From the NCBI GenBank assembly GCA_016931085.1, contig JAFGFO010000312.1:1-20985 (forward strand): a DNA stretch of 20,985 nucleotides, given 5' to 3'. Under the pieces are notes generated by a model, which was given only the letters and a program-made list of their open reading frames with translations, made no database searches and had not been told where the DNA came from. Shown piece by piece: positions 12,362 to 20,112 of the stretch (positions are counted from its first letter, which is position 1; the number at the start of each line of letters is the position of its first letter). The translations under genes were made by a program, and so were the position numbers. This stretch comes from Thermoflexales bacterium (GTDB taxonomy: Bacteria > Chloroflexota > Anaerolineae > Fen-1058).

Positions 12362-14507
12362 GGCAACACTATTCAGATCCGTCGCTTGCTGCGAATGTGG
12401 CCACGAGATGGGGCCTGACCCCTATCTCGTTCGCTGCGGGGCATGTGGCGGCGCGTGGCTGGACGCGCGCTACAACATGGCGGCCCTGTTGACCGAGGCT
12501 GGCTGGCCGGAGGTGCTCGTCCACCGGGCGAGCACGCTGTGGCGTTACGCCGAGCTGCTGCCTTTCTCGGACGATTTTCGTCCCATCTCGCTGGGTGAAG
12601 GCTGGACGCCGCTCACTCGCGCCGAGGGGCTGGAGCGCGAGACGGGGCACGCGGGCCTCTGGATCAAGGACGAGCGCCAACAGCCCACCGGTTCGTTCAA
12701 AGACCGGCAGGCCTCGGTGGCGGTCAGCGCGCTCAAGGCGCAGGGCATCACCGAGCTGGCGCTGGCCTCCACCGGCAATGCTGCCGCCGCCTACGCCGCG
12801 TTCTGCGCGCGGGCCGGCATCAAGCTGTGGGTCTTTTTGACCAGCAGCGTGCCGGCCGAAAAGATGCGCGAGCTGGCCCTGTACGGCGCCGAGGTGGTCA
12901 AGATCACCGGCACCTACGACCAGGCCAAGCAGGTGGCCGCCGACTTTGCCGCCCGGCGCGGCATCCACCTCGACGGCGGCGCCAAGGCCATCCCGTGCAA
13001 GGAGAGCATGAAGACGCTGGCCTTCGAGATCGCCGAGCAGTTGACGGCTCAACCTGCCCCCCCGGCCCCCTTCCCGACGCAGGCAGGGGGAGAAAGGAGA
13101 TGGCAAGCCCCCGATTGGTACATCCAGGCTGTTTCCGGCGGCATCGGCCCGCTGGGTGTGATCAAGGGCTTTGCCGAGCTGTACGAGGCTGGCCTCATTG
13201 ACCGCGTGCCCAAGCTGGGCCTGGTGCAGACGGAGGGCTGCTCGCCGATGGTGCAGGCCTGGCAGCAGGGATTGGCCAAGGCCGAGCCGGTGCTGCACCC
13301 CGATAGCTTGATCACCGTCTTGGCCACTGGCAACCCCGGCCAGGCTTATACGCTGCTCAAGGCCAGCATGGACCAGTACGGCGGCGCCATGATCGCCGTA
13401 AACGACGGAGATGCTTTCCGTGTCATGCGGCGCGTCGCCCGCCTGGAGGGCTTCTCCATGGAGCCGGCCTCCAGTGTGGCTTTCGCGGGGCTTGAAAAAT
13501 TCCTGACTCGGGGGATCATCAAGCCCGGCGAGCGCGTGGTGGTCAATTGTTCGGGCCACACCTTCAGCGCCGAAAAACATGCCCTCGAAGACCGCTACGT
13601 GTTCGAGCTGCAGACGGAGCCGGTGTCGGCCGAGCGCCGCCCGATCGAGGGGCTGGCAGCTGCCCTGGAGCAGTTGGACGAGCAGGTCACCACCATCGTC
13701 GTCATCGACGATAACCCCCACGACAATCGCCTCATCCGCCGCTTGCTGCAGAGCTACAAGCGTTATCGCGTCTTTGAGGCCTACAACGGGCCTGACGGCA
13801 TCGACCTGGTGCGCCAGCGGCAGCCTGACCTGGTTGTGCTGGATCTCAGTTTGCCAGACATGGACGGTTTTTATATCCTGGGCGAGCTTAAAGCTGACGA
13901 GCGCACGTGCAAGATCCCCGTCATCGTCATCTCGGCCAAGACGCTCACGCCGGACGAACAAAAATATTTGCGGCAATACACCGACTCGGTCTGGCAGAAA
14001 GGCAGCTTTAGCCCGCGCGAGTTGATCGGGCACGTGGCCGAGGTGCTGGGCGATGACGCCAACAGCCTCGAAGCGCTGGCCCAGGCCACGCGTGGCGCCG
14101 ACGAAAAATCATTGGGAGGCTTTGGCGCCGTTCGCCGCCCGCGCATCTTGTTGATCGAAGACAATGTGTGGGAGGCACGGCTGATGCGGCGGCTGTTCGA
14201 AGCGCGCCAGCGTTTTGAGGTCATCGAGGCTTACTCGGGTGTAGACGCGCTCAGGATTGCCGAGCAAGCTCCGCCTGACCTTATCATCCTGGACCTGCTG
14301 CTGTCGGATACCACGGGCGAGCAACTGCTGGCCAGCCTGCGTGCCAACGAGCAAATCCGCACTATTCCCATCGTGGTCGTTACGGCCAAGGATTTGTCCG
14401 CCGACGAGCGGGCGGAATTGTCGGGCCAGGTCAATTCGGTTTGGACCAAGTCAAGCCTGGATCGAAACAGCCTGCTCGCTCACGTGGAGAGCTTGTTGAC
14501 GGAGTGA
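12360..14507 (+). CDS. Threonine-synthase-like PLP enzyme fused to two receiver domains
   Basis: A 715-residue fusion. Residues 1-445 are a fold-type II PLP enzyme of the threonine synthase family. They start with a zinc ribbon (C10-x-x-C13, C26-x-x-C29), carry the PLP lysine K114 in 'PTGSFKDR', a 'STGNAAAAYA' loop with N140, 'AVSGGIGPLG', and the closing 'NCSGHTFSAEKH' segment. In the family this enzyme converts O-phosphohomoserine to threonine; the catalytic residues visible here look intact. After 'LEDRYVFEL' comes a linker, then REC1 (about 463-585, phosphoacceptor D495, 'ISAK', Lys in 'VWQKGS') and REC2 (about 600-715, D645, 'VTAK', Lys in 'VWTKSS'). A repeat-derived insert occupies about 231-248. 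No frame break separates enzyme and receivers. Alternatives are a related beta-replacing enzyme such as a cysteate-synthase-like paralog, or a substrate-binding domain used as a sensor. Gene symbol is withheld because activity is unproven. Confidence 0.85.
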   Translation: MATLFRSVACCECGHEMGPDPYLVRCGACGGAWLDARYNMAALLTEAGWPEVLVHRASTLWRYAELLPFSDDFRPISLGEGWTPLTRAEGLERETGHAGLWIKDERQQPTGSFKDRQASVAVSALKAQGITELALASTGNAAAAYAAFCARAGIKLWVFLTSSVPAEKMRELALYGAEVVKITGTYDQAKQVAADFAARRGIHLDGGAKAIPCKESMKTLAFEIAEQLTAQPAPPAPFPTQAGGERRWQAPDWYIQAVSGGIGPLGVIKGFAELYEAGLIDRVPKLGLVQTEGCSPMVQAWQQGLAKAEPVLHPDSLITVLATGNPGQAYTLLKASMDQYGGAMIAVNDGDAFRVMRRVARLEGFSMEPASSVAFAGLEKFLTRGIIKPGERVVVNCSGHTFSAEKHALEDRYVFELQTEPVSAERRPIEGLAAALEQLDEQVTTIVVIDDNPHDNRLIRRLLQSYKRYRVFEAYNGPDGIDLVRQRQPDLVVLDLSLPDMDGFYILGELKADERTCKIPVIVISAKTLTPDEQKYLRQYTDSVWQKGSFSPRELIGHVAEVLGDDANSLEALAQATRGADEKSLGGFGAVRRPRILLIEDNVWEARLMRRLFEARQRFEVIEAYSGVDALRIAEQAPPDLIILDLLLSDTTGEQLLASLRANEQIRTIPIVVVTAKDLSADERAELSGQVNSVWTKSSLDRNSLLAHVESLLTE
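13053..13099. repeat. GC-rich hairpin repeat inserted in the PLP-enzyme reading frame
   Basis: A C-rich run (13057-13075) is followed by a G-rich run (13082-13099); CCTGCC (13053-13058) can pair with GGCAGG (13082-13087). The arrangement resembles C-rich/G-rich hairpin repeats that are common between genes in some Chloroflexota and cyanobacteria (recalled, not searched). Here it is translated as a Pro/Ala/Gly-rich insert 'AQPAPPAPFPTQAGGERR' between 'AFEIAEQL' and 'APDWYIQAVSGG', a point where threonine synthases normally have a short turn. Confidence 0.6.
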
Positions 14508-14509
14508 GT

Positions 14510-14935
14510 ATGGAGCAAGCCACGATTTTGTACATCGAGGACAATTTCCACAATCGCCGCATCGCCCGCAAGATTCTGCAATCGCGCGGCTATACGATGG
14601 TCGAAGCGGAAGATGGCATCAAGGGACTTGAGATGGTCACGAGCCTCAAGCCGGCCCTGGTTCTATTGGACATTGGCTTGCCGGGGATGGATGGGCTGGA
14701 GGTGGTGGCCCGTATCAAGGCTGACGAAGAGCTCAAGCACATCCCGGTGATTGCGCTGACGGCGTCGGCCATGCGCGGCGACCGCGAGCGCTTCCTGGCC
14801 GCCGGCTGCGACGATTACCTTTCCAAGCCGGTCCAGGTGAATGAATTACTCGACAAGGTCGGGGAATATTTGCAAGTAGGGGCGGTTCGCGAACCGCCCC
14901 CGCCGCCCTATTTTCGGAACGGTGAGACAGCATGA
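14510..14935 (+). CDS. CheY-like single-domain response regulator
   Basis: A 141-residue receiver protein. The start at ATG 14510 is chosen because GGAG lies five bases upstream and the receiver begins at once ('MEQATILYIEDN'); earlier in-frame starts would overlap the fusion gene. D11, phosphoacceptor D54 in 'LLDIGLPGMDG', T84 and K106 in 'LSKP' are present. The receiver ends near residue 122 ('LLDKVGEYLQ'). The last 19 residues, including a run of five prolines, are encoded by a palindromic repeat and its flank and are probably not part of the fold. The gene starts 2 bp after the fusion gene and overlaps the next receiver by 4 bp, so the three are probably translated together. It may be a relay intermediate or a decoy. 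Confidence 0.9.
   Translation: MEQATILYIEDNFHNRRIARKILQSRGYTMVEAEDGIKGLEMVTSLKPALVLLDIGLPGMDGLEVVARIKADEELKHIPVIALTASAMRGDRERFLAAGCDDYLSKPVQVNELLDKVGEYLQVGAVREPPPPPYFRNGETA
14876..14909. repeat. Perfect 22-bp palindrome in the 3' end of a receiver gene
   Basis: GGGGCGGTTCG (14879-14889) is followed immediately by its exact complement CGAACCGCCCC (14890-14900), preceded by GTA and followed by more C-rich sequence. It resembles short GC-rich palindromic intergenic repeats of the 'GTAGGGGCG...' kind (recalled, not searched). It is read in frame as part of 'GAVREPP', lengthening the receiver tail. As RNA it would form a strong hairpin about 30 bases before the next ATG and could affect its translation. 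Confidence 0.7.
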
Positions 14936-15294
14936 CAACCATTCTTCTCATGGAAGACGATCCCTACGAGGCACGCCTGGTGACGCGGGTGATGGAGCGG
15001 GCTGGCTATCGCGTCTTGCATGCCCCCGATGGCGAAAGCGGCTTGCAGATGGCGGCCGAAGAAAAACCGGACATCGTTTTGCTCGACCTGGGCTTGCCCG
15101 ACCTGGACGGCCAGACGGTGGCGGCCCTGCTCAAAAACAACCCGGATTTATCGGCTGTGCCTTTGGTGGCGGTGACGGCCTGGCCGCCCGACACCGCCCG
15201 GCAGATGGCTGAAGCGTATGGCTGTGACGGCTACATATCCAAGCCGATCAGCCCCCGGGAATTTCCTGCCCAGATCGCGGCGTACTTGGGCTAG
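14932..15294 (+). CDS. CheY-like single-domain response regulator
   Basis: A 120-residue receiver with D9-D10, phosphoacceptor D52 in 'LLDLGLPDLDG', T82 and K104 in 'ISKP'. It has nothing but the receiver and is of normal CheY length. It starts inside the stop codon of the previous receiver (ATGA overlap), with GGTGAG six bases upstream, so translational coupling is likely. It is the fifth receiver domain in a row since 11832. No output or partner can be read from the sequence; it may dock on one of the kinases flanking this group. Confidence 0.92.
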   Translation: MTTILLMEDDPYEARLVTRVMERAGYRVLHAPDGESGLQMAAEEKPDIVLLDLGLPDLDGQTVAALLKNNPDLSAVPLVAVTAWPPDTARQMAEAYGCDGYISKPISPREFPAQIAAYLG

Positions 15295-15340
15295 TTGCTC
15301 GTTGCTTGTTGAGTAAACTGTAACCCGTAAACTGTAACCC
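15294..15340. repeat. Heptamer-period repeats filling the gap before the GNAT gene
   Basis: GTTGCTC, GTTGCTT and the start of a third unit (15294-15312) are followed by GTAAACT, GTAACCC, GTAAACT, GTAACCC (15313-15340), a perfect two-copy 14-bp repeat. Together they occupy nearly all of the gap between the TAG at 15292-15294 and the ATG at 15344. No promoter or Shine-Dalgarno is visible within it. Confidence 0.8.
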
Positions 15341-15343
15341 AAC

Positions 15344-16300
15344 ATGCTCCCCCAATTGGACGGCGTTCACAGCTCACGACAATTGCCTGATGATCGAGTC
15401 AGGTTCCAGGTGAAAGAGGAGTCGCCTTGCCTGAGCTGGGCTTTTAAGGCGGTCACGGATGCTTCAGTCGTCTTTATGCCGGCCAGCCGTTTTTCGTGGG
15501 AAGAGTTGACCGGAGCCTACAACCAGACGCGTGTCGATTACATCGTGCCGATGCCCATGAGCGTTGGGCGCTTGCGCGAGTACGCTCGCAACTATGATAT
15601 CGACCTGGACGCCTCGGTGGTGGCCATCGAGGCGGGCCAAATTCTAGGCCTGGCCATGCTGGGCGTGCGTCGTGATCATACCTGGCCGACCCGCCTGGGT
15701 GTGCTGCCGATCAGCCGGCAGCGTGGCCTGGGGCGGGCCTTGATGGCGTATTTGCTTGATCAGTCTTGCCGCCTGGGCGCTGCGCACGTCGTTTTAGAAG
15801 TCATCCAAGGTAATGCCCCTGCCCACGCATTGTTCACGAGATTGGGCTTTCGAGAAACGCGTCCGTTGCTCATCCTCCGCCGCCCGCCCGGCCGGCTGCT
15901 GGTCGAGGCTGCCCCTTACGCCGTTCAAAGCTTGGACCAGGTGCAAATTGCCGCTTGCCTTGAGCGGCGCAGCGGTGTCCCCTCGTGGTTAGATGAAACT
16001 CCTTCGCTGCACAACATGGGTGGCTTGGCCGGGCTGCGCGTCGAGCTGGCCGGCGGCGGGGGGGCGGGCTGGATTGTCTATCAGGACAAGACTTTTCAAT
16101 TGTCACACCTGGTGTTGGAAACCGAAGCCGGCGACCCAACCCAGGTCGGGCGGGCGCTGCTGCATGCCCTTCACACCCAACACCCGGCCAAAGATACCAA
16201 TACCGAAAACGTCCCCCTCGACGACCCGCACCTGCCGGCCATGAAAGAAGCCGGTTACCTGGAATCTTTTGGGCGGATCGAGATGCGGCTCGATATCTAA
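15344..16300 (+). CDS. Tandem GNAT-fold acetyltransferase-like protein
   Basis: A 318-residue protein. The first GNAT domain (about 40-185) has the acetyl-CoA loop 'RQRGLGRAL' (about 126-134), preceded by 'LGLAMLGVRRDHTWPTRLGVLP' strands and followed by 'NAPAHALFTRLGF', the usual GNAT core. The second part (about 190-318) looks like another GNAT fold ('GWIVYQ', 'LSHLVLE', 'MKEAGYLESFGRIEM') but lacks the acetyl-CoA loop, so it is probably inactive. The 'TRVDYIVPMPM' segment near residues 62-72 may mark a subfamily. GNAT proteins transfer acetyl groups to amines of small molecules or proteins; the substrate here is unknown. The start is uncertain: ATG 15344 follows a repeat with no ribosome-binding site and the first 30 residues do not look folded. 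It follows the receiver genes by 49 bp and may be co-transcribed. Confidence 0.8.
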   Translation: MLPQLDGVHSSRQLPDDRVRFQVKEESPCLSWAFKAVTDASVVFMPASRFSWEELTGAYNQTRVDYIVPMPMSVGRLREYARNYDIDLDASVVAIEAGQILGLAMLGVRRDHTWPTRLGVLPISRQRGLGRALMAYLLDQSCRLGAAHVVLEVIQGNAPAHALFTRLGFRETRPLLILRRPPGRLLVEAAPYAVQSLDQVQIAACLERRSGVPSWLDETPSLHNMGGLAGLRVELAGGGGAGWIVYQDKTFQLSHLVLETEAGDPTQVGRALLHALHTQHPAKDTNTENVPLDDPHLPAMKEAGYLESFGRIEMRLDI

Positions 16301-16304
16301 CATG

Positions 16305-16392
16305 TTATCCCGAAAATAAACCGCCCTTTGTCCTGCCGCTTGCGTAAAATGGGAAAGTGTATTATCCTGGTAGTATCTTGGATACCTTATCC
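16305..16392. promoter_or_regulatory. Intergenic region with three TTATCC copies and a small inverted repeat
   Basis: The gap 16301-16473 holds no gene. TTATCC occurs at 16305-16310, 16362-16367 and 16387-16392. Between the last two lies GTATC-TTG-GATAC (16373-16385), a perfect short inverted repeat. TGG-TAGTAT (16368-16376) could act as an extended -10, but without a matching -35. A promoter for the kinase at 16474 must lie in this gap or further upstream; none is convincing. Confidence 0.3.
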
Positions 16393-16473
16393 CCCCGGGT
16401 GAGTGTCTGCATAACGGGTATGTAGGCACAAAAATTTATTTCTTGGCAAGTGAGTGCCCTCTGGAGTGGTGCC

Positions 16474-19400
16474 GTGGCAAAAACGCGCATACTCGTGGTC
16501 GAAGATGACGGCGTCATCGCCATGCACATCCGGGATTGCCTGGATGTGCTGGGCTACGAGCTCGCCGGCATCGTCATAGCAGGCGAGGATGTCGTTCAAC
16601 AGGTGGCTGAGACGCAGCCGAACCTGGTGCTCATGGATATCCGGCTGAAGGGCCAGATGAACGGCATCGAGGCGGCCGATCAGGTGCGCGCCAGTTTTGA
16701 TATCCCCATCGTGTACCTGACGGCTTATGCTGACGAGACCACCGTGCTGCAAGCGACCGCCACCAACCCCTATGGCTACGTGCTCAAGCCTTTCGAGGAC
16801 CGCGAGTTGAGAGTGGCCATCGAGGTAGCTCTCCACAAGTACAGGCTGGAAAAGGCTCTGCGGGAAAGCCAGCGATGGCTGGCGGCAACCCTCAGCAGCA
16901 TCGGCGACGCCGTGATCGCGACCGACGCGGACGGTGCTGTCAAGTTCATGAACCCGGTTGCCGAAGCGCTGACCGCCTGGCCGCAGGCCGAGGCCTTGGG
17001 CCAGCCGCTGGGGCGGGTGTTTACTATCTTGAACGAAAAAACGCGCCAGCCGGTCGAGGACCCGGTGGCGCGGGTCATTCGCGAGGGCGTCGTGATTGGT
17101 CTGGCCAATGCGACGGTACTCGTCGCCGGGGATGGGCGGGAAATCCCGATTGCCGACAGTGCCGCCCCGATCAAGGACGAGCGGGGGCAGCTCACCGGCG
17201 TCGTCTTGATCTTTCGCGATGTCACCGAGCGCCGCCGCGCCGAGTTTGCTCTGCGCGAAAGCGAGGAGCGCTACCGGCGGCGCTCGGCTGAACTGCAGGC
17301 CCTGCACAACATCTCGCTGCGCCTCAGCGCGCAACTGGAAGCGCCCGTGCTGCTGAGCCTGGTCGTCGAGCAGGCTGTGTCGCTGCTCGATGCCGACGCC
17401 GGCTGCATCTATCTCTACGAGCGGCAGAGCAACGATCTGGTCTTGAGCGTCGCCACCGGCATCATTCGCGAGTTCGCCGGCAGCACGCTCAAGCCCGGCG
17501 AGGGCCTGGCCGGGAAAGCCTTCGAAAATCGCTACCCCATCATGGTGGAGGATTACAGCTCCTGGCCGGGGCGGGCCAGGATATACGAGGGTGAACTGCG
17601 TTTCAAGGCCAGCCTGGCTGTCCCCTTGCTGGGGGTGGACGGTGTGCTGGGTGTGTTGAACGTCATCGGCGGCGAGTACAAGCCAGCCTTTGACGAGCAC
17701 GATATCTGGCTGGCCGAGATGTTTGCTGCCCAGGCCACCGTGGCCTTGGAAAACGCTCGTCTACACAGCGAGGTGCAGCAGCGGGCCAAGGAATTGACTG
17801 CCCTCAACCAGGCTGGCCAGGCGATCACGTCCAGCCTCGATCGCCAAGAGATGCTCGACCTGGTGATGACCGAAATCAGGAGCTTGCTGAATGCCGAAGG
17901 CGCGTCGTTGTTGTTAGTCGATCCGGCTCTGGACGGCGGTGGTGAGTTGGTCTTTGAGGCGGTGACCGGGCCGGGCGCGCAGGATCTGGTGGGCAAGCGT
18001 ATGCCGCTGGTGGCCGGCGTCGCCGGTTGGGTCGCCCAGCATGGCCAGCCGGCCCTGGTGGCCAACGCGCGGGACGACGCTCGCTTTTATAATCGCATCG
18101 ATGCCGTCACCGGTCTGAGCACGCGCTCGATGGTGGCTGTGCCTCTGATCCGTGGCCGCCAGGTCGTCGGCGTGGTCGAGGCGATCAATCCCTACGTCGA
18201 GCACGAAGTGGGCAAGAGTATGCGTGTGTTTAACCAACACGATCTTGACATGCTGGCGGTGATGAGCGGCTTTATCACGATCGCCTTGGAGAACGTGCGT
18301 TTATTCGAGGCTGAGCGGGAGCAGCGCGATCTGGCCGAGACGCTGCGCGAGGTGGGGGCCACCTTGGTGGCCACGCTGGACAAGGACGATGTGCTGGATC
18401 GTCTGTTGGAACATGTCAACCGGGTGGTGCCCAACGACGCGGCCAACATCATGTTGATCGAAGAGAGGGCGGGCGAGCCGCTTGGCCAGGCCGCTGTGGT
18501 TCGTTGTCGCGGTTATGAGCAATTCGGTGCGGCAGACTTTTTGGCAGGCATCGTTTTTCCGGTGTCGCAGATTCCTAACCTGCGCCAGATGGTCGAGACC
18601 GGTCGCCCGGTGTTGATCCCGGATACGCGGGCCGAGTCAGGCTGGTCCGCCTTCCCCCAGCTGGAATGGCTGCGCTCCTACGCCGCGGCGCCCCTCCGCG
18701 TGCGCGGCCAGGTGGTGGGATTTCTCAACGTGGACAGCGCCAGGCCTCGTTTTTTTAGCCAGCAGCAAGCCGAGCATTTGCAGGCTTTTGCCAACCAGGC
18801 GGCCATCGCGCTGGAGAACGCTCGCCTGTTTTCCTCGTTGGATCACGAGCGAAGCCGGCTAGAGATGTTGTACTACCTGGGCCGCCAACTGGCCGAAAGC
18901 CTGGACGTGCGCGAGGTGGCCTACCGGGCACTGGATGGCCTGTCGACCATCGTGGGCGCGCTGTATGGCGTCGTTCACGTTTACGAGGAGACCGTCCTGA
19001 CGCCGGTGGCCATCGTCGGATACGACCCTGGGGTGGTCGAGGCGGCCGATGAGCGACTGCGGCTCAATCTGGGCGAAGGCTTGGCCGGCTGGGTGGCAGC
19101 CCACCAGCAAGCGGCGGCTGTGCCCGACGTGACTCGAGACGAGCGATGGAAAGCCATACCAGGGCTGGATGACCAGGTGCGTTCGGCCCTCAGCGTGCCA
19201 CTCGTGTGCGGCGACGAGTTGGTCGGTGTGTTGTCCATCAGCAGCGTCCGAGAGGCGTTCTTCGGTGAGGATGTCTGCCGGCTGGTGGAGTCAGCCGCCG
19301 GCACGGTGGCCGTGGCCATCGCCAACGCCCGCTTGTTCCAGGTCGAACAGGAGCAGCTCCACCGCTTGCAAGAATCCCAGGCTCACTTGATCCACGCCGA

Positions 19401-20112
19401 GAAAATGGCTGCCCTGGGCCGCCTGGTGGCGTCGATCGCCCACGAGATCAACAATCCTCTGCAGGCCATGCAGGGTCAACTGGAATTGGCCCAGGAAGAA
19501 GTCGAGACCGATCTGCGGCGCGAGAATCTCAAACGCTACCTGGGTATCGCCATCAACGAGGTTGATCGAGTGGCCGACATCGTGCGCCGCATGCGCGACT
19601 TTTATCGCCCGGCGCGCGAAGAAAAGCGTCCCACCGATTTGCACGCTGTGCTCGACAGCGTTCTGGCACTGTCTGGCAAACAATTGCAGCACAGCGGTGT
19701 GAGCGTCGAGCGCGAATGGCAGCCCCGCTTGCCTCTCGTTCATGCAAACTCTGACCATCTCAAGCAGGTTTTTCTCAACTTGGTGCTGAACGCCATCGAC
19801 GCCATGACGGGGGAGGGGGGGACGCTGCGAGTGAGAACCCGGCTGGATCAGCTCCCGCTGCCCGGCCGAGGCGCCGAGGTCCAGCCGGCCGTATGCATCG
19901 AATTCATCGATAGCGGGCGGGGCATGCCGCCGGAAGCGATGGAGCGTCTCTTCGAACCGTTTTTCACTACCAAGGAGAGCGGAAGTGGCCTGGGCTTGTC
20001 GATCAGCTTTGGCCTGGTCGAAGCGCACGGCGGCCAACTGCGTTTAGCTAGCCAGGCCGGCGAGGGGACGACGGTGACCATCTTGTTACCCGTGGGAGAG
20101 GCTCAGCCGTGA
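16474..20112 (+). CDS. Soluble hybrid histidine kinase: REC-PAS-GAF x4-HisKA-HATPase
   Basis: A 1212-residue cytoplasmic kinase with no membrane segment. GTG 16474 is preferred because GGAG lies seven bases upstream and the receiver starts directly ('MAKTRILVVEDD'); GTG 16450 lacks a ribosome-binding site. The order is REC (about 1-125, phosphoacceptor D55 in 'LMDIRLKG', Lys in 'VLKPFED'), PAS (about 133-259), four GAF domains (about 272-429, 440-609, 617-788 and 793-954), HisKA with H990 in 'AHEINNPLQ', and HATPase with 'NLVLNAIDAM', 'DSGRGMP' and 'GSGLGLS'. An N-terminal receiver lets another kinase set its activity, so it may stand downstream of the membrane kinase (inference). The GAFs show no obvious chromophore or metal site; their ligands are unknown. 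Its TGA overlaps the GTG of the following regulator, so the two are very probably a kinase-regulator pair. Confidence 0.94.
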   Translation: MAKTRILVVEDDGVIAMHIRDCLDVLGYELAGIVIAGEDVVQQVAETQPNLVLMDIRLKGQMNGIEAADQVRASFDIPIVYLTAYADETTVLQATATNPYGYVLKPFEDRELRVAIEVALHKYRLEKALRESQRWLAATLSSIGDAVIATDADGAVKFMNPVAEALTAWPQAEALGQPLGRVFTILNEKTRQPVEDPVARVIREGVVIGLANATVLVAGDGREIPIADSAAPIKDERGQLTGVVLIFRDVTERRRAEFALRESEERYRRRSAELQALHNISLRLSAQLEAPVLLSLVVEQAVSLLDADAGCIYLYERQSNDLVLSVATGIIREFAGSTLKPGEGLAGKAFENRYPIMVEDYSSWPGRARIYEGELRFKASLAVPLLGVDGVLGVLNVIGGEYKPAFDEHDIWLAEMFAAQATVALENARLHSEVQQRAKELTALNQAGQAITSSLDRQEMLDLVMTEIRSLLNAEGASLLLVDPALDGGGELVFEAVTGPGAQDLVGKRMPLVAGVAGWVAQHGQPALVANARDDARFYNRIDAVTGLSTRSMVAVPLIRGRQVVGVVEAINPYVEHEVGKSMRVFNQHDLDMLAVMSGFITIALENVRLFEAEREQRDLAETLREVGATLVATLDKDDVLDRLLEHVNRVVPNDAANIMLIEERAGEPLGQAAVVRCRGYEQFGAADFLAGIVFPVSQIPNLRQMVETGRPVLIPDTRAESGWSAFPQLEWLRSYAAAPLRVRGQVVGFLNVDSARPRFFSQQQAEHLQAFANQAAIALENARLFSSLDHERSRLEMLYYLGRQLAESLDVREVAYRALDGLSTIVGALYGVVHVYEETVLTPVAIVGYDPGVVEAADERLRLNLGEGLAGWVAAHQQAAAVPDVTRDERWKAIPGLDDQVRSALSVPLVCGDELVGVLSISSVREAFFGEDVCRLVESAAGTVAVAIANARLFQVEQEQLHRLQESQAHLIHAEKMAALGRLVASIAHEINNPLQAMQGQLELAQEEVETDLRRENLKRYLGIAINEVDRVADIVRRMRDFYRPAREEKRPTDLHAVLDSVLALSGKQLQHSGVSVEREWQPRLPLVHANSDHLKQVFLNLVLNAIDAMTGEGGTLRVRTRLDQLPLPGRGAEVQPAVCIEFIDSGRGMPPEAMERLFEPFFTTKESGSGLGLSISFGLVEAHGGQLRLASQAGEGTTVTILLPVGEAQP

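Noticed and set aside
14441..14509. Upstream in-frame start for the receiver at 14510
   Set aside because: It would overlap the fusion gene by about 67 bases and add a basic tail unlike a receiver; ATG 14510 has GGAG five bases upstream.
15294..15340. CRISPR-like or attachment-site repeat
   Set aside because: Units are 7 bp in direct tandem without spacers, and no integrase or cas gene is near.
16450..16473. GTG 16450 as start of the soluble kinase
   Set aside because: There is no ribosome-binding site before it, and it adds eight residues that are not part of the receiver; GTG 16474 has GGAG at proper spacing.
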